The notes beneath the pieces are model-generated. The model searched no databases. It had not been told where the DNA came from and worked only from the letters and a program-made list of their open reading frames with translations. 64,000 bases of DNA from Ziziphus jujuba. Taxonomy: Eukaryota > Streptophyta > Magnoliopsida > Rosales > Rhamnaceae. The position numbers and the translations under genes are program-made. Shown here one piece after another: positions 47,980 to 60,631 of the stretch. The stretch is taken from NCBI RefSeq assembly GCF_031755915.1, contig NC_083383.1:18155001-18219000 (forward strand). Direction: 5' to 3'. Position 1 is the stretch's first letter, and each line of letters starts with the position of its first letter.

Positions 47980-48400
47980 ATAGATTCTATGGTCAGGTCG
48001 GTCCTTATTATAATGGGTGAGGTCCAAAAACATGGAAAAATGCCCAGTCATTGGATTTCAACGTATCCAATAAACAGCTTAGAAACTTCCATGTTACACA
48101 TGAGAAATTGCAATCATCCCACAATAAAAAATCATTTCCTTTCCCGTGCCGCACAACTGTTCACGGACCTCATCATTTCAAAATTTCGAAATCCATCTTT
48201 CACCGTTTCAAAATTTCAAAATTCTCAATAAAATCCACCATCTTGAACTGTTTCAAGATTTCCCATTCAAATTCACCATCTCTCAGCGTTTTGAAGTTCC
48301 CAAATAAAATCCGCCATCTCCTGCTCCCAACCCCAGATATTCTTTGCTTCCACTGTCCAGGCCTTCTCCTCGACAATCCCAAAGGTTAGTAATTGTGAGC
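47980..48400 (+). other. Unassigned GC-richer island with degenerate repeats
   Basis: Less AT-rich than its surroundings. It is open in two plus-strand frames (47989-48231 and 48051-48389), but the protein text is repetitive and unlike known families. Four degenerate units of about 30-45 bp run through 48175-48324, each with a GTTTCAAAATTTC-like start and a CCACCATCT-like end. It could be a 5' leader or terminus of a transposon. I cannot assign it. Confidence 0.4.
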
Positions 48401-49056
48401 CTCTGCTTTATTTTTTTGTTTATTTAATGCAAACCAATGGCTTATTAAATCTTGCATTGTCTTATTCAAAAGTCATATCTGGAAATTAATTGTGTAAGCA
48501 TGTCAACTAGTACTAGTGAAGTTCAACTGATCCGGATGTGCTCATGTGGACAATATATGCATTTAAAAATGTCAAGAACAGATAAAAATCCAAATCGTCA
48601 ATTTTGAAAATGTTTAGATGGAGAACAAGTCGTACAGAATTGTGAATGTGTTGAATTGTCATTTGTTATTGCTTATAAATTAATTAAATTTTCATTTGGT
48701 TTTCATTTTATAAATTCAATTGACACAGAAAAAAGAATGTGGTAAATCCATTTGGACAAAAGAATGAGAGCTTAAGGTTGACAAAATGGATATACTTATC
48801 GGTAAAATTCATTGTTTGTCCTTGCAAGTGAAGAAATCTAATAATATACTTGGAACAATTTAGAAGAATACTAAAAGGAACTACCGATATGACCTTAAGG
48901 CTGTATAGTTGCGGTAATTGTATTGTTTCGTTTGTTTAAAATGTTACATATGTTTAGGATTTTGCTGCACTGGACCACACTATATTTCGACAATTGAGGG
49001 CAACCAAAATGTAGGCATATAAAAATTTACATGCCTGTCCTTTTAAAAATAGGCTT

Positions 49057-49092
<36 letters not shown>

Positions 49093-50448
49093 GGGTCTCC
49101 AACATCTAATCACTCTCTTTATCTAATTATTTACGTACATCAAGCTAACACATTACTTTTCATAGAGAATTATTTTTCAATTACTTAACTATAAGTTTGA
49201 AACCCAAAATATGCTATGGAAAAGAAATAAAAATGGGAGGATTCAAGTTTTTCTTAATAGGTTAAGAAAAAAACTGTAAGGATTAAGAAATACAAACAGA
49301 ATTTTATGAGGAGAATCTAGCACTTTTGGGCTCCATTTGAATTATGTCAAAAATTAGTATGAATTTGAAATTTCTAAAGTGTACTTTTTTAATATTTGCG
49401 AAGTTTTGAAAAATGAAAAATACATATTCATAAAAATCAAATTCAATATGGTGAAAAGTTGTTTTCACTTAAAAAGTGTTATTTTTAGATTCTCTAAGAA
49501 TTTACTTTATATATTTTATAAAAATAAATTTATATCCAATTTTAAAACACAAATAAATTTAATTGTATATTTTCCATTAGTAACCAAACACTAACAAAAT
49601 AAAAAAAATTCTTGGTCGACTAATTCCATATCAACCAAACATGAGAACATTTCTTTTTTGCCTCCCCCACCCCGACTTTTCCCTTTTTTTCTTTTTCCTT
49701 TTTTTTTTTGTTGTTTTTTTTTTTTTAGCCTTCATTTCTTGGGATTCATTATTCAACGGATCAAGAGTATTTGGTCGACCTTGTCAACCGTCCAAACGAC
49801 GCCAATTATTTTCAAGCTGTAAGAAAGCTATAGAATAGAACGAACAAGCATTCAAGACCATTGCTTCATAAAAAAAGAAAAAGCACTCAAGACCACTGAA
49901 ATACTCCAAATACGGTTTTCTTTAGAATGAGAGAACACAATGTTTCTTTTCAAATGGAGTTGATAACATTAATTTTAGTGATTATATACATATATATATT
50001 GATTCTAAAATATAGGTAATTAAGAAAATAAAGGAAAGCCTAATTAGTGCTAATTCTCAACATTAATTTCATCAATCAATTATTAATTTCTTCCTTGAAT
50101 TTATTCCTCTTTAAGTCATAAACTTCTCCACATGAAGAGACCTCATGTGATTGAAAATAATAATTCAGATAACACTCGAAGCTTGTTTAGATAGAGAACC
50201 AAAACATTCCCATTTAATTTGCATGGTATAACTAAGGTTAGTATAAAATTTCTCCTAATGAAAACAAAATTTTTAATCGTAAACAATTGCCATGAGGATT
50301 AGAAACCAGATATGTACAAAACAAATAGGAGAAAACTACTGTGACTAGCCTCCATTTGTATGAAAAATAACAATGAACTCCACAACCTACAACAAATAGT
50401 GCCAGCAAAACTAGAAGCTCACGATTCTGTGCAACTATCCCACCATTT
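48401..50448. other. Intergenic DNA up to the CCR4-6 3' end
   Basis: Contains a 29-T run at 49064-49092 that may be the tail of a minus-strand retroposed copy, though no body is recognisable beside it. The last few hundred bases should hold the CCR4-6 3' untranslated region; AATAAA reads on the minus strand at about 50100-50105. Confidence 0.5.
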
Positions 50449-53400
50449 TTACTGGACCTCTGTGGCGTCATCGGTCTCATCTCTAATGAACGCCAACTCC
50501 GAAGCCAAGGCAATATGATCACTACCCCATTTCTGAAAAAACAGTTAACAATGTAAACCAAAGAACCATATACTAAACTATTCATACAATCTACGACGGG
50601 AATTGAAACCTATTCACTTATAATATTCTGATAAAGATCATTAGCTAGGGTAGGATATGAAGCCAAACAATGGTGGATCCAATCGGAAGACTTCATGCAA
50701 CTCAACTGCTTGATTAATTATAAACATTGGGACTAAACTGTTACCAGAATGGGAATTTTATTTTGAGAATCATATTGATAAAAAATTATTCCTATTATAA
50801 CAACTTACATGATGAATATATGAATATTTCATTAATATTTGTGGAAACCTATTAGTTACTATAGCCCTAAAAACGAATCATCGTGATTCAACAGCAAGTA
50901 TACCTTTGTTGGGAATCCTGGAGTCTTTTGCATGACATGTTTTGGTATTGGAGCCAGCACCCTGACAGTCTGAAGACCTTCAGAATGCCTGGATATCATT
51001 AGAAAGTAATACCAAGTTTCAATCAATTCATACTCATCACAAAACTAAGAACAAGGAATATTATGTCAACAATAGTAACGTTCAAAGTTCTTTAACAACT
51101 TGCATTCCCTTTATTTTAAGCTAATAAAAAAGCTGAATCATTGGATGTTTTACCAAATATAATCAACTGTTCCCAAGAAACACCTATTGTAGCTGGTGAC
51201 AAGAGGCTCTCCGCTTAAACCTCTAGTTTCCAAAGAACCCTGCAAAGATACAGAAATGATAACTGAAATCTTTCTATTTTAGATTTGTATGTGTAAACAA
51301 ACAATTGATGTCTAAGACCAGGAGATGCTCAACAATCTGGGATAGCTATGCATGTCAAACTGCAAATTCCAGGGATGAGTTATAGCTGTGAAGGAAACAT
51401 GAAAATATATGCTCTACCTCCACTTCGGTGTAGGTGCTTCTAAGCTTTAGAGGGTGTTCCAAGGAAGTACAGTCTGCCTTGCCCGTTGCAGTTTCTATTT
51501 CCATTGGAGTCCACGATGATGGGTCATAAATATATTTTCCTACATCAGAAGGCTCCGAGTCCAGGTGAAGAGACAAATCATCGTCGACATCATTGGACCT
51601 ATCTGGTTCTGTGAGATCCGATCTTGGTAATTCACCATGGTCAGAAGGAAATGCATCTTCAGTGTTGTGTAGTGCAGATGAAAATGTAGTAACATCTTCA
51701 GCTTTATTTCCTCCTGTCATTGCTTCATCTAGTTCATTGAGACATAAATTCTCAAGTTTTTCCTGTGCTTCAATGCTAGTACATGCAGGTGAGGCATTGA
51801 GCTTGCATGGATCAGAGGAGCTATCCTCAGCGTCACTAGAAATTGGCTGAGAGGAAATGTTTCCAGATTGCAGTAAACAGACCTCAACAGTATCAGACAA
51901 ACAAGCTTCATGAGATGGATCTGATGAAGGAATTTCTGCAATCAAAGGATCCAGAGACTCTAAGTCAACCTTGGCCTGCATAGAATGATTGTCCCCATAT
52001 AAGGAAAGCATGGGATTGTCAGCATAGCTTTTGTCTTTCAAGTCATCATTTGAATCAAAATGTCTACTTAATAATCCAGGATCTAAACTAGAGACAGAAT
52101 CCACTCTTTCTTTGTCCCCCATGTCAGTCATGTTAAAGTCTGCTTCTTCGGGATGGGAAGATACTGTAGGAGAAGATATGTGAATATCATCATTGAAATG
52201 ATGGACAGAAAGGCAAGCTTCACCATAAGCCGTAGTTATATTTTCGTTTACAACATCACCTGGAACACAGAATGCTGATCCCCCTCCAACCTTCGAGCAA
52301 TTCACAGCATTTTGCTGAATTTCTTCTTTCATGTCATGTTGTGCACCATTATCCTTTCCATATTCTACCTTGGTGCATGGATTATCAAATACATTAAGAC
52401 TGTCAGAAGATTGAGGCTGAGAGAAATTGTTAACTGAGGGAACAGTCTCCACACTGCTATCAGAATGATATGGCTTCTGTATGTTTAGGGAAGAATTGCT
52501 CAGCTGGATATCAACATTCTTGCCTTGCACAACTGACGGGGCTTGAACTAAATTATCAGCATGCCTGCAATATTTTAGCCAGCTATCACTTCAAGGTTCA
52601 ATAGCTGTACCCAAAATCCAGCAGAGGTTGCTAGATTAATATCTAAGTAACTAGACCGTACAAACCCTACCCAGGAATATAATTATGAGTTCTTTGTATA
52701 GGAATTTCAGCATAAGCTTGTCCTGATAACTTATCTCTATCCAATCCAGACAAATCTAACTGCAAAAGTTAATTAAAATGTCATTGTGATTCACAAGCTC
52801 CTTAATCATCAAATATGGACGTTGCAAGAATATTACCTTCTGTTGCAAGATAAAATTGTATAATGGACTCTGGAAACAAAGTAAAATGAAATCTTATTGT
52901 CAATGGAAGAATAACTAGAATTTAGACTTAAAGATGCCAGTTAAATATGAAAACAACTCATTCCAGATTACCCAAAAAAAAAAAAAATAAATAAATAAAA
53001 GCAGATAATGGAGTGAAAACAGTGCAAACCTTTGGGATACAATTGAAATCCCCACAAAGAACAACTGGAGCGTCATTCCAGAGTTTTGAAATAGCATGAG
53101 CCCTATCCAGAAGCACCCTGACCTGTTTTGGAAGATAACATGAAAATATTGATTTACAAGTGGCACGTAAAGGAAAAGGTTTAACATCGCAGCAGCACAA
53201 TAAATTAGATGGGTTCCACAACCATTGGGTCATATTTATCCTATAAAATGAAATAGAAGAGGTTTAAGAACAAAGAGGGAGTTGCACATACTGCAGTATC
53301 ATATCTGATGCCAAAACTTTAATCATTAATGGTTAATCATAATGTTATCAAAATGCAACTAAAAGAAACAACATATTATGCCACCATCAACATTAAGTTG

Positions 53401-56400
53401 TTAGGAAGTAGACCCAATATATCAAACTGACACAAACAAACACTTCAATACTGTGTCCCATGTGTATGCTTTTCCAATTGAAGAAGATGAAGTGGGCTTA
53501 CACATGCAACACGAAAAATTAAGTGTACTTTCAATCGGAAATGCTAAAATACTAATGCCAATTCCATATCTTAGAATTGGAATTGAGCTCCTATGCAAAT
53601 GCTAAATTGTCAATACCAGACTTTAGCATAGCACTCAACGGAAAATGCTAAAATGCCAATGTCAAATTTTCATCCACTTACCAATTTACTTTTGGGGAGT
53701 TCAGTTTTCAAGATTTGATAGTGCCCATTTCTGGTGCTATATTGGGCTCCAGAAATGAATTGCCAAAATATAGTATTCTCCACTGAAGATGAAAAATTCA
53801 ACGCCAATGCTAATAGTTAGTAGTGGTAGCCCTTTTAGTAGATCCCAGTTGGGGATGCTCCAACAAAAATGGGATCAGACAACAGCTCTGGTACCATGTC
53901 AAAGCACTACTTTTCTTAAAATTCCAAGCTTATATGAGGTGGACTGAGAATGGAATATCAACTCTAACACTTCCCCTACACGTTTCAGCCTTGTTGTACA
54001 AGGGGGATTATCTTTTTTGCACCTTATATTTGGTTTCCACATATAGATTAAGAAAGGAGGCCCAACATCTAGAATAAGAAACTATTTTTGAGTTATGGAA
54101 GAAAGGTTTCGAAAAAAAAGACCTACAACTATGTTATTATGTTAAAATTAATAAAAGTCCTAAAAAGCTAATTGTTAGGAAGTGAAGCCTGACAATACGT
54201 ATAAATATAATAATAATGTTATAAAAAAAAAAAAAAAGAAAAGAAAAGGTCAATAACTTGTAAGCTAAACTTCCATCGCTTCAGGGGGGAAAAGAAAAAA
54301 CATTCCTCATAATATGCTACTCTAGCGACACGAGTCAACTTAAAATTACAATAAAGTGATGCAACAGCAAATAAAATAATTGTAAGAGAAAGTGATAGAG
54401 AAAAAGCTATATACCATATTCTGAAGTAGCAGTTACCTGGCCAAGCTTAATTTCTCCTCTTTTAGGATTGTAAAGCACATGAATGTTACAAACAACGACT
54501 TTATTGGAATCTGTTGAGCTGCAGATGCAGAAACATAATTCCCTTTACTCGAGCATAATAAAATAAGGTTCATTTATTATGACCAAAAAGAAATTATAAT
54601 ATGTAAAGAAAAGAGCAGAAAAGCACCCATTAAACATCTCAGAAATGAAAAAGTACATAATCTGAAATATTATATCATCATGTGCAACCTAAGAGTTAAA
54701 CCATTTTTTTGGGAAAATAATAATAATAATTCTGTGGATGTAATTTCATATTATAGGTTAAATTTGAGCATCCAATGTAATTGAACACCAAATTACACCT
54801 TTGATTGTAGTTCAAAGATTTATATATTTAACTTATTATTTGGAAGAATGAACAATTCCTTTTCCCAAGGCAGATATAAATGTCGCCAAATCAACTATAA
54901 GATTTCTCTTGTATTGTGCACCTATTCCTATCATCTTTCTAGACTTCTAGTAAACAAAACTCATTTCTGCTTTCCTTTTCTTTCATGCCTTGGTTATGGT
55001 AAGATTTTAAAAAACAATTAAAAACGTAATCAACAAGCTTGCAATCAACATTAGAATCAATCAAGAATTTGCAGTCTATAGATGGAGGCCAAAGACAAAT
55101 TTCTATTAGAACTTAAATTTTTAAACATCTTTTAAAATGATGTTCTGGAGTCAAAATGTAAAGAGAGAATGAAAAACATCTCCTGAGAGGCATTCCTAAC
55201 TATACAATATATCAGCAAAGCTCCAGAACTTAAGAAGAGACATTATCCAACTCCATCAACTAAGGGGAAAAAAGTCAAAATAATAATTATTGCTTAACAA
55301 AGGCAACAATTGCGAGATATAATTAGAAACTACTATTTTCTACAGACCACTTACAATAGTTTTCACCACCCAAATTAACTTAGGTCATCACAGTTTGATC
55401 ATCACTAGCTCAACCACCTAGTAAGAATATCATCAACTCAATTTAGATGCTCCTCCAAAGGAGAGAGAAAAAAAAAAAAATCCTAGCAAAAATAAAAATG
55501 AATTTTACCATAAGAAATTGTAAACTTTTTGTGAGGAGAGGAAGGCTAACACAGGAAAGCACAATGGCAACTGACTTCCATAAAATAAAAAACACAAAAG
55601 CTGAATATTGTAAGCGAGCACCATTGAGATTGGCTCCACGCTCTATCCCCTCACCCAATGTTTCTTCAACCATCTAAATAAGCAAAGTCTACTTCAAATG
55701 TTGATTAATTCCATTTATACTATTTAAAATAACTTTAAACCGAGGTTGCAACATTGAACACAAATTAAGTTATCTGAAACTTCTAACTTACTTTCGCTGA
55801 AGAGCTGCAGTATTTTCAGCAGAATTTCGACTCATCATCTGTCCAAGAAGAGAATAAGAATGCAATTTGTGCTAAAACCATTTTAAGAAAAGTAAAAGCA
55901 GATGAAACATTTCAAATTAACACAAGAAAATTTCATAATATTCTGGAGCATAATATCTTATGTACCTCTAGTACACATATCTGAGCAACATTATCCCGTA
56001 GACCTAGCTTATTGAACTCGATAGATTCCTCATGAAGTAATTTGAATCTGTTAAGAAGTAAATAAATTAAATCAAAAATTACATTACAAAATCACAATTG
56101 CTTAACAGACTGTCAGGCTCACAGACGATATGATTGAGACATTGAATTGTTTCAATTTACCCTAAAAATCAGGAAATATATGCCACTATATGCAGTCACT
56201 TGATTCAATTGTACTTTTGTCATGCTTTCTGTGCTGTTCATATTTTTATTACTCTGTTGCATTGAAAAAGAACCAGATATCTAATATGTGCTTCCACATA
56301 GCAGCCTTTCAATTTGAAGATTGGGAAAGATAAAGGTACAAATACAAGTATATGTTCAGTCTTCATGAAAAAAGGGTCATTAATTATACCATGATAATGA

Positions 56401-59400
56401 TCTACAAAAGTAGGTAGATGAAAACTATACAAGAGATATGAATGATGAAAAACTTGATGATGCAACAAAGAACTAGATTAGTAGACAACCTAGCTTCATT
56501 TCGAAATTAGCTTGTGCTGGAAGAGTTTGACTATAAATTGAAATTAGAAAAGTGAGTCAACCTACCCCTTTACCAGTAGCACAGTAAATCAAACTCATTA
56601 ATGTTCAAAACTCTAAGAACATGTACTTATTGGGCATGTTTATATACCTTGATGCACGCCAAAAGATTGCACAGCCATCAATTGCATTGCCAGTCCGCAT
56701 CTAAAATAGCCAAAATACTGTTATACTTCTTGTTAACAACACAACTTACTTTCACCTTTTTGAAATTAGCAAGATATATTGATATTGTTGCCTTATAATA
56801 TGCTAGTCACTAATATAACTTTATGATTAATTTGTAAACTTATAGAGGACATCATGATCAACATACAGCATTTTCAGGTAGCCTTGCCACCAATGTTTAA
56901 AAGAGGAATACAAGCTAAAAATTTATCACTATACCAAATCCAACAAAAATACAAATTTGAATCCAGCTTGACTTAGCATTTTAATGTCAGGATGTCAAGC
57001 ACGGTACTTCATCCAGAATATTCTATTGATGTAGTTGATACGTAATATAACAACCTGGTGCAAAAATGAACGTTTTTAAGTAAACAATAGATGTCAAATT
57101 GATTTCCACTTCACTGGTTCTTTTTTGTCTAAGAAATATTTGTTAATGTTTATGCATTTGCTAAAAGCTCGCTTTGCTTACAACTTCATCCTCCTTATAT
57201 TTTCACTTTTATTGTGAATCAATTTTCAAGTGATATTGGTTCATAATGGTATCATCATCTTAAAAAATATGACATGCAACCACCCAAGATTTATTCCAAA
57301 ATACTGGACATAGTCATCTAGTAAGAGATCTCTTTTCAGAGAAACCATGAACATTTTTTTCTTATTAATTTGATATTTTGTAAGCTTTAATTCAGACATA
57401 ACAAAGTTGAACTGTAGAAATCACGTAATAACTGGATCAAAAAAAGATTTATTTAATAAATGTACTGATATTCCTGATTATTTCTGGCTGTATGTTATAC
57501 AGGACATTCCTGTAAGCAGAGAATAAATATAATATATACAGTGATCTCAGGTGATGACAACCTATGACTTTTAAAGTAAAGACTACTATCATGCCCTTGG
57601 ATTTGCTTTTAAAAGATGAGACCTAGCCCAATTTTGTGAATCCAATGGCCATGATAAAAGTCTTAACTTCTAAAGACCCAGGTACACACATATATACACA
57701 GTCCAGTTCAAGTGACGACATCCTCAACTTTTTAACTTGAGAATAAATGTGCTTAATCATTCAGAGTCGTTGGATTACATATACTTGATGTGATATTACA
57801 TGCAATCCGCTCTAAATCAACAAGCCCATTTATCCTCAAGTTAAAAAGTTAGGAATATCCTCACGTGAACCTCATTATGCATTTATATATATATATATAT
57901 ATGTATATCATAAATGGTAAGGGACTTATGGAGAAGGACTCTGAGTGACAGCATCCACAGATGCCAGATTTGCATATTTTTGTGATTTGACAGCTGTGGA
58001 TGATTAATCCCTCTCCATAAGTCCCATACCATATTAAAACCATATATATATATAGATACATATATAATATATTCATATATAGATGAGGAAAAATTAGAAA
58101 ATGAGTGTACTTGATCCATAACATAGAGCACAAGAGTAACATTTATCAGCATACCTTCCAAACGCCATTGTATCCCCGAAGCCTGAACTCCTCCTCTAAG
58201 TCCTTAAATCTATCAACCTCCTGAAAAGAAAAGCAACGCATAAAAAATTCTGAGCAACAAAAATAGAAAAATGTGAAACTAGGTTATTTCAAACACACTA
58301 TTACCGGTAAATCATTAATCATACAGAACACTAAGCAAGAACATTGGAGAAGAAAAGGTAAAGGAACAAAAGAGCTACAACACCAACACCAATAAATGGC
58401 ATTAAAAGGAAATTTATATCAAGTTACCAGTAGTAGTTGTAGCTTTAAGTCTTAACAAAACTCAATTTACAGACAGTCACGTAACCGCACATGAAAACAA
58501 CCACATGCAAATGCCACCAGATATGGGATCAAGTTTAGATTTGAGAAATCACCCATCCCCTAATTTACCTTCTAGCCAAAAGTTGAAGTCAAACCACATA
58601 ACGAGTGCAAAAAGAATACATATATCACTCATCCTATTGACTTGCATACAAAATTTAAGCGTAAAACTCCATGAAACATGAACCCAAAAAAGAAAAAAGA
58701 AATAATAATAATAATAAAATGAAATGTATTTCTTAGGAACAAACAAAGTCTGACTGTACACATAATTCATAAGTTTTCAACCAAAATATTACACACCATG
58801 TCTGAAATAATGACTCATCCTTGTAATACCAAATTAAATTATCAACACCTCTCATCTATTAGCCATCTTGGAGTTTGTGTACCAGTCTTAGAGTGAGTTT
58901 AACAGGCCTACTGGACCAGAAGCTTCTCAAGCTCAAGCATTTACTTTTTCTAGCTAGAGAAAGACATCTTGGGGCTGACGGTATCCCCTCAAGGACCTAC
59001 TGGCTTAGGTAAATATCTAATGCGCTGCCCACCTGGGGAAGCAATTTTCAAGGAGAAACTATGCGTTTTTGGTATGAACATGCTCCCTGCTTAGAACCTC
59101 TAAGGGATCGTAATGGTTTAACTTGAAATCAAATCTTCATATGCATAAAGCTAGACATGGTTAAAAAATTTCCAATTACAATTTTCTATTTGGGTAACCA
59201 ATTCCAATCTTAAAGACTACACCTTTAAACAAGTGTAAGTCTAATAAAATACAATAAAATAAAGAATCACAAGCATTTTCTATGGAAAAATTGCGACCAT
59301 TTGAGGTGTAGAAGGCGGGGGACACCTGAAAGCACATTATGTCAGGCGACCACAATCCCAGCTCGAAAAATATTTTCTTCTTTCTCCATTCCCAGTCCAT

Positions 59401-60061
59401 CATATAAAGAGGTATGTGATAGTAAAGCTTGCTCCGATGGTTGGTAGCCAGGTAGTCCGCCAGTATGTTATACGACAGAATTGTAAACCGCTCTGTATGA
59501 AACGCAAATATAACCATTGAAACAAAAAACAAAAATAAAACAAAAAAAAACAAAAAAAAAAAAAAAAGTTGATCAAGCACAAGTAACAACAAACACTCGA
59601 AAAGACAATACCAGAAGCAGGAGGTGGTGCCATTTTCGCATATTCCCAATTACGATAATCCGGAGGGCGGGGCATGAACTGCGGACGCATCCGTCGAGCT
59701 TGATTCTGATCGAACGGCGGATAACGACGAAGATGTTGGTTTGGATTATTCGCCGTCGACGGCCGAAACTGCTGGCTTTGATTCTGATGAGGCGGTCGAA
59801 ACGGCCTTGCACCGAAAGATGGAGGCTGATAACCTCCGCGGTTGGCAAAACCTCCGCTATCACCTTGTCGGTACCCTAGGTTAGTCTCCCGAACGGACTG
59901 GAAATGAGAGTCTCCGGTGACGTAGTTTCCTCTTCCGCCGCTGTACGACCGGTCGGAGAAGGTTCGCCGCTGCTGGTTTAGACCACCGCGGTACTGGAAC
60001 AGAAAGTTTATAGAATCAGTAGAAGATTCAGAGCCAGTGCTCTAAATGCAAACTTATATAG

Positions 60062-60097
<36 letters not shown>

Positions 60098-60214
60098 GAG
60101 AGATAAATTCAATACAGGAGACCGAGAAGACATGACGGCGGTGCTGTTGGAGGCAGTGGAAGCGTCGGTAGGGACGACGACGACGTATTGGAGTGGATGA
60201 AGACGGCGCCTCAT
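50449..60214 (-). CDS. CCR4-6: Carbon catabolite repressor protein 4 homolog 6 (deadenylase), 15 exons
   Basis: Mg-dependent exonuclease of the EEP family; CCR4 proteins shorten mRNA poly(A) tails. Exons: 60116-60214, 59612-59993, 59326-59492, 58155-58220, 56648-56700, 55966-56047, 55792-55838, 54437-54518, 53030-53122, 52837-52869, 52671-52759, 51418-52564, 51154-51239, 50904-50988, 50449-50532. All introns are GT-AG, phases agree, total 2,595 nt, 864 aa. Residues 34-160 are rich in Arg, Gly, Gln and Pro. The EEP domain starts at about 161 (ERFTILSYNILADYLA). Active-site residues are present: Glu217 (CFQEVDRF), Asn310 (CNIHVLYNP), Asp351 and Asn353 (LCGDFN), Asp806 (TVDYIW), Asp842 and His843 (GSDHIAL). 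Residues 398-780, all from the 1,147-nt exon 12, form an acidic, Ser-rich insert inside the domain. An ATG at codon 28 is an alternative start. No leucine-rich repeat is present, as in other plant CCR4 homologues. Confidence 0.93.
53897..54067 (-). mobile_element. Short LTR (TRIM-like) in CCR4-6 intron 8
   Basis: On the minus strand the segment starts TGTTGGGCCTCC, ends in TTTGACA (TG...CA), and is followed at once by TGGTACCAGAGC (53885-53896), one base off the tRNA-Met primer site. At 171 bp it is in the size range of TRIM LTRs. I found no second LTR, so it is a remnant. It lies within intron 8 in the same orientation as the gene. Confidence 0.55.
57548..57683. mobile_element. Foldback MITE 1 in CCR4-6 intron 4
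   Basis: The left arm (CTATGACTTTTAAAGTAAAG...CCCTTGGATT, about 57562-57604) pairs with the right arm about 57639-57680, whose reverse complement reads GGTCTTTAGAAGTTAAGACT...CCATTGGATT. Non-coding. Confidence 0.55.
57703..57874. mobile_element. Foldback MITE 2 in CCR4-6 intron 4
   Basis: The left end CCAGTTCAAGTGACGACATC and the right end (reverse complement GAGGTTCACGTGAGGATATT) begin arms of about 50 bp that share ACTTTTTAACTTGAG and an ATAAATG block. The centre is itself a palindrome (GGATTACAT...ATTACATGCAATCC). The whole 172 bp can fold into one hairpin. Confidence 0.75.
57915..58031. mobile_element. Foldback MITE 3 in CCR4-6 intron 4
   Basis: GGTAAGGGACTTATGGAGAA at the left pairs with GGTATGGGACTTATGGAGAG read from the right end. 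An inner pair CATCCACAG and CTGTGGATG continues the stem. About 117 bp, flanked by TA-rich DNA on both sides. Confidence 0.75.
60066..60095. repeat. (AG)15 microsatellite in CCR4-6 intron 1
   Basis: 30 bp of perfect AG repeat inside the 122-bp first intron (59994-60115), about 20 bp from the splice donor; CT repeat on the transcribed strand. Confidence 0.95.
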
Positions 60215-60631
60215 CGAGGAAGAAACAGCTCTTGTGGAAAATCAGGCAGCGCCGTTGCGTAGGCTCACGCTCATTAAGCCGCGTGTGTTTTTTTTTTTTT
60301 TTTTAAATAATTTTTTTAGTTACTAATTTTGATTTTTTTATTATTCATCTACTACACTCGATTTGCGGCTTTTTCATTTATATTTATTTATGTAAGAAAT
60401 TGATCAACGACTATCCTGTATGTGTGGAGTTCGTCGTCCTCACATCTCCATCGTCAGATATCCTTCTATTTGCATCCTACGGTCAGTATAAGATCTACGA
60501 CTTCACCAACCACCAATTACCATGCAAGCTCATCCTCAAACACCGCTGACCTTTTTCTAGCTCAACCATAGCTCGCTCCCGCTCGCTCTCCTATTCAGAG
60601 GGAAAATCAAAGAGGGAGTGTACCGTAAACG
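60215..60631. promoter_or_regulatory. Shared promoter region of a divergent gene pair
   Basis: 417 bp between the ATG of CCR4-6 (-) and the ATG of the plastid-protein gene (+). It must hold both 5' leaders and both core promoters. A 20-bp-class T run lies at about 60288-60304. No convincing TATA box for either gene, as is common for housekeeping pairs. Confidence 0.65.

Noticed and set aside
52915..53233. Two 90-codon minus-strand frames
   Set aside because: Read-through of CCR4-6 exon 9 into its introns; the real exon is 53030-53122.
53885..53908. tRNA gene suspected from GCTCTGGTACCATGTCA
   Set aside because: Only the primer-site portion is present, without the cloverleaf; fits a retroelement primer-binding site.
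59176..59690. 157- and 96-codon minus-strand frames
   Set aside because: Read-through around CCR4-6 exons 2 and 3; the splice-defined exons are 59612-59993 and 59326-59492.
59517..59879. 120-codon plus-strand frame, Lys- and Arg-rich
   Set aside because: Antisense of CCR4-6 exon 2 and the poly(A)-like intron 2.
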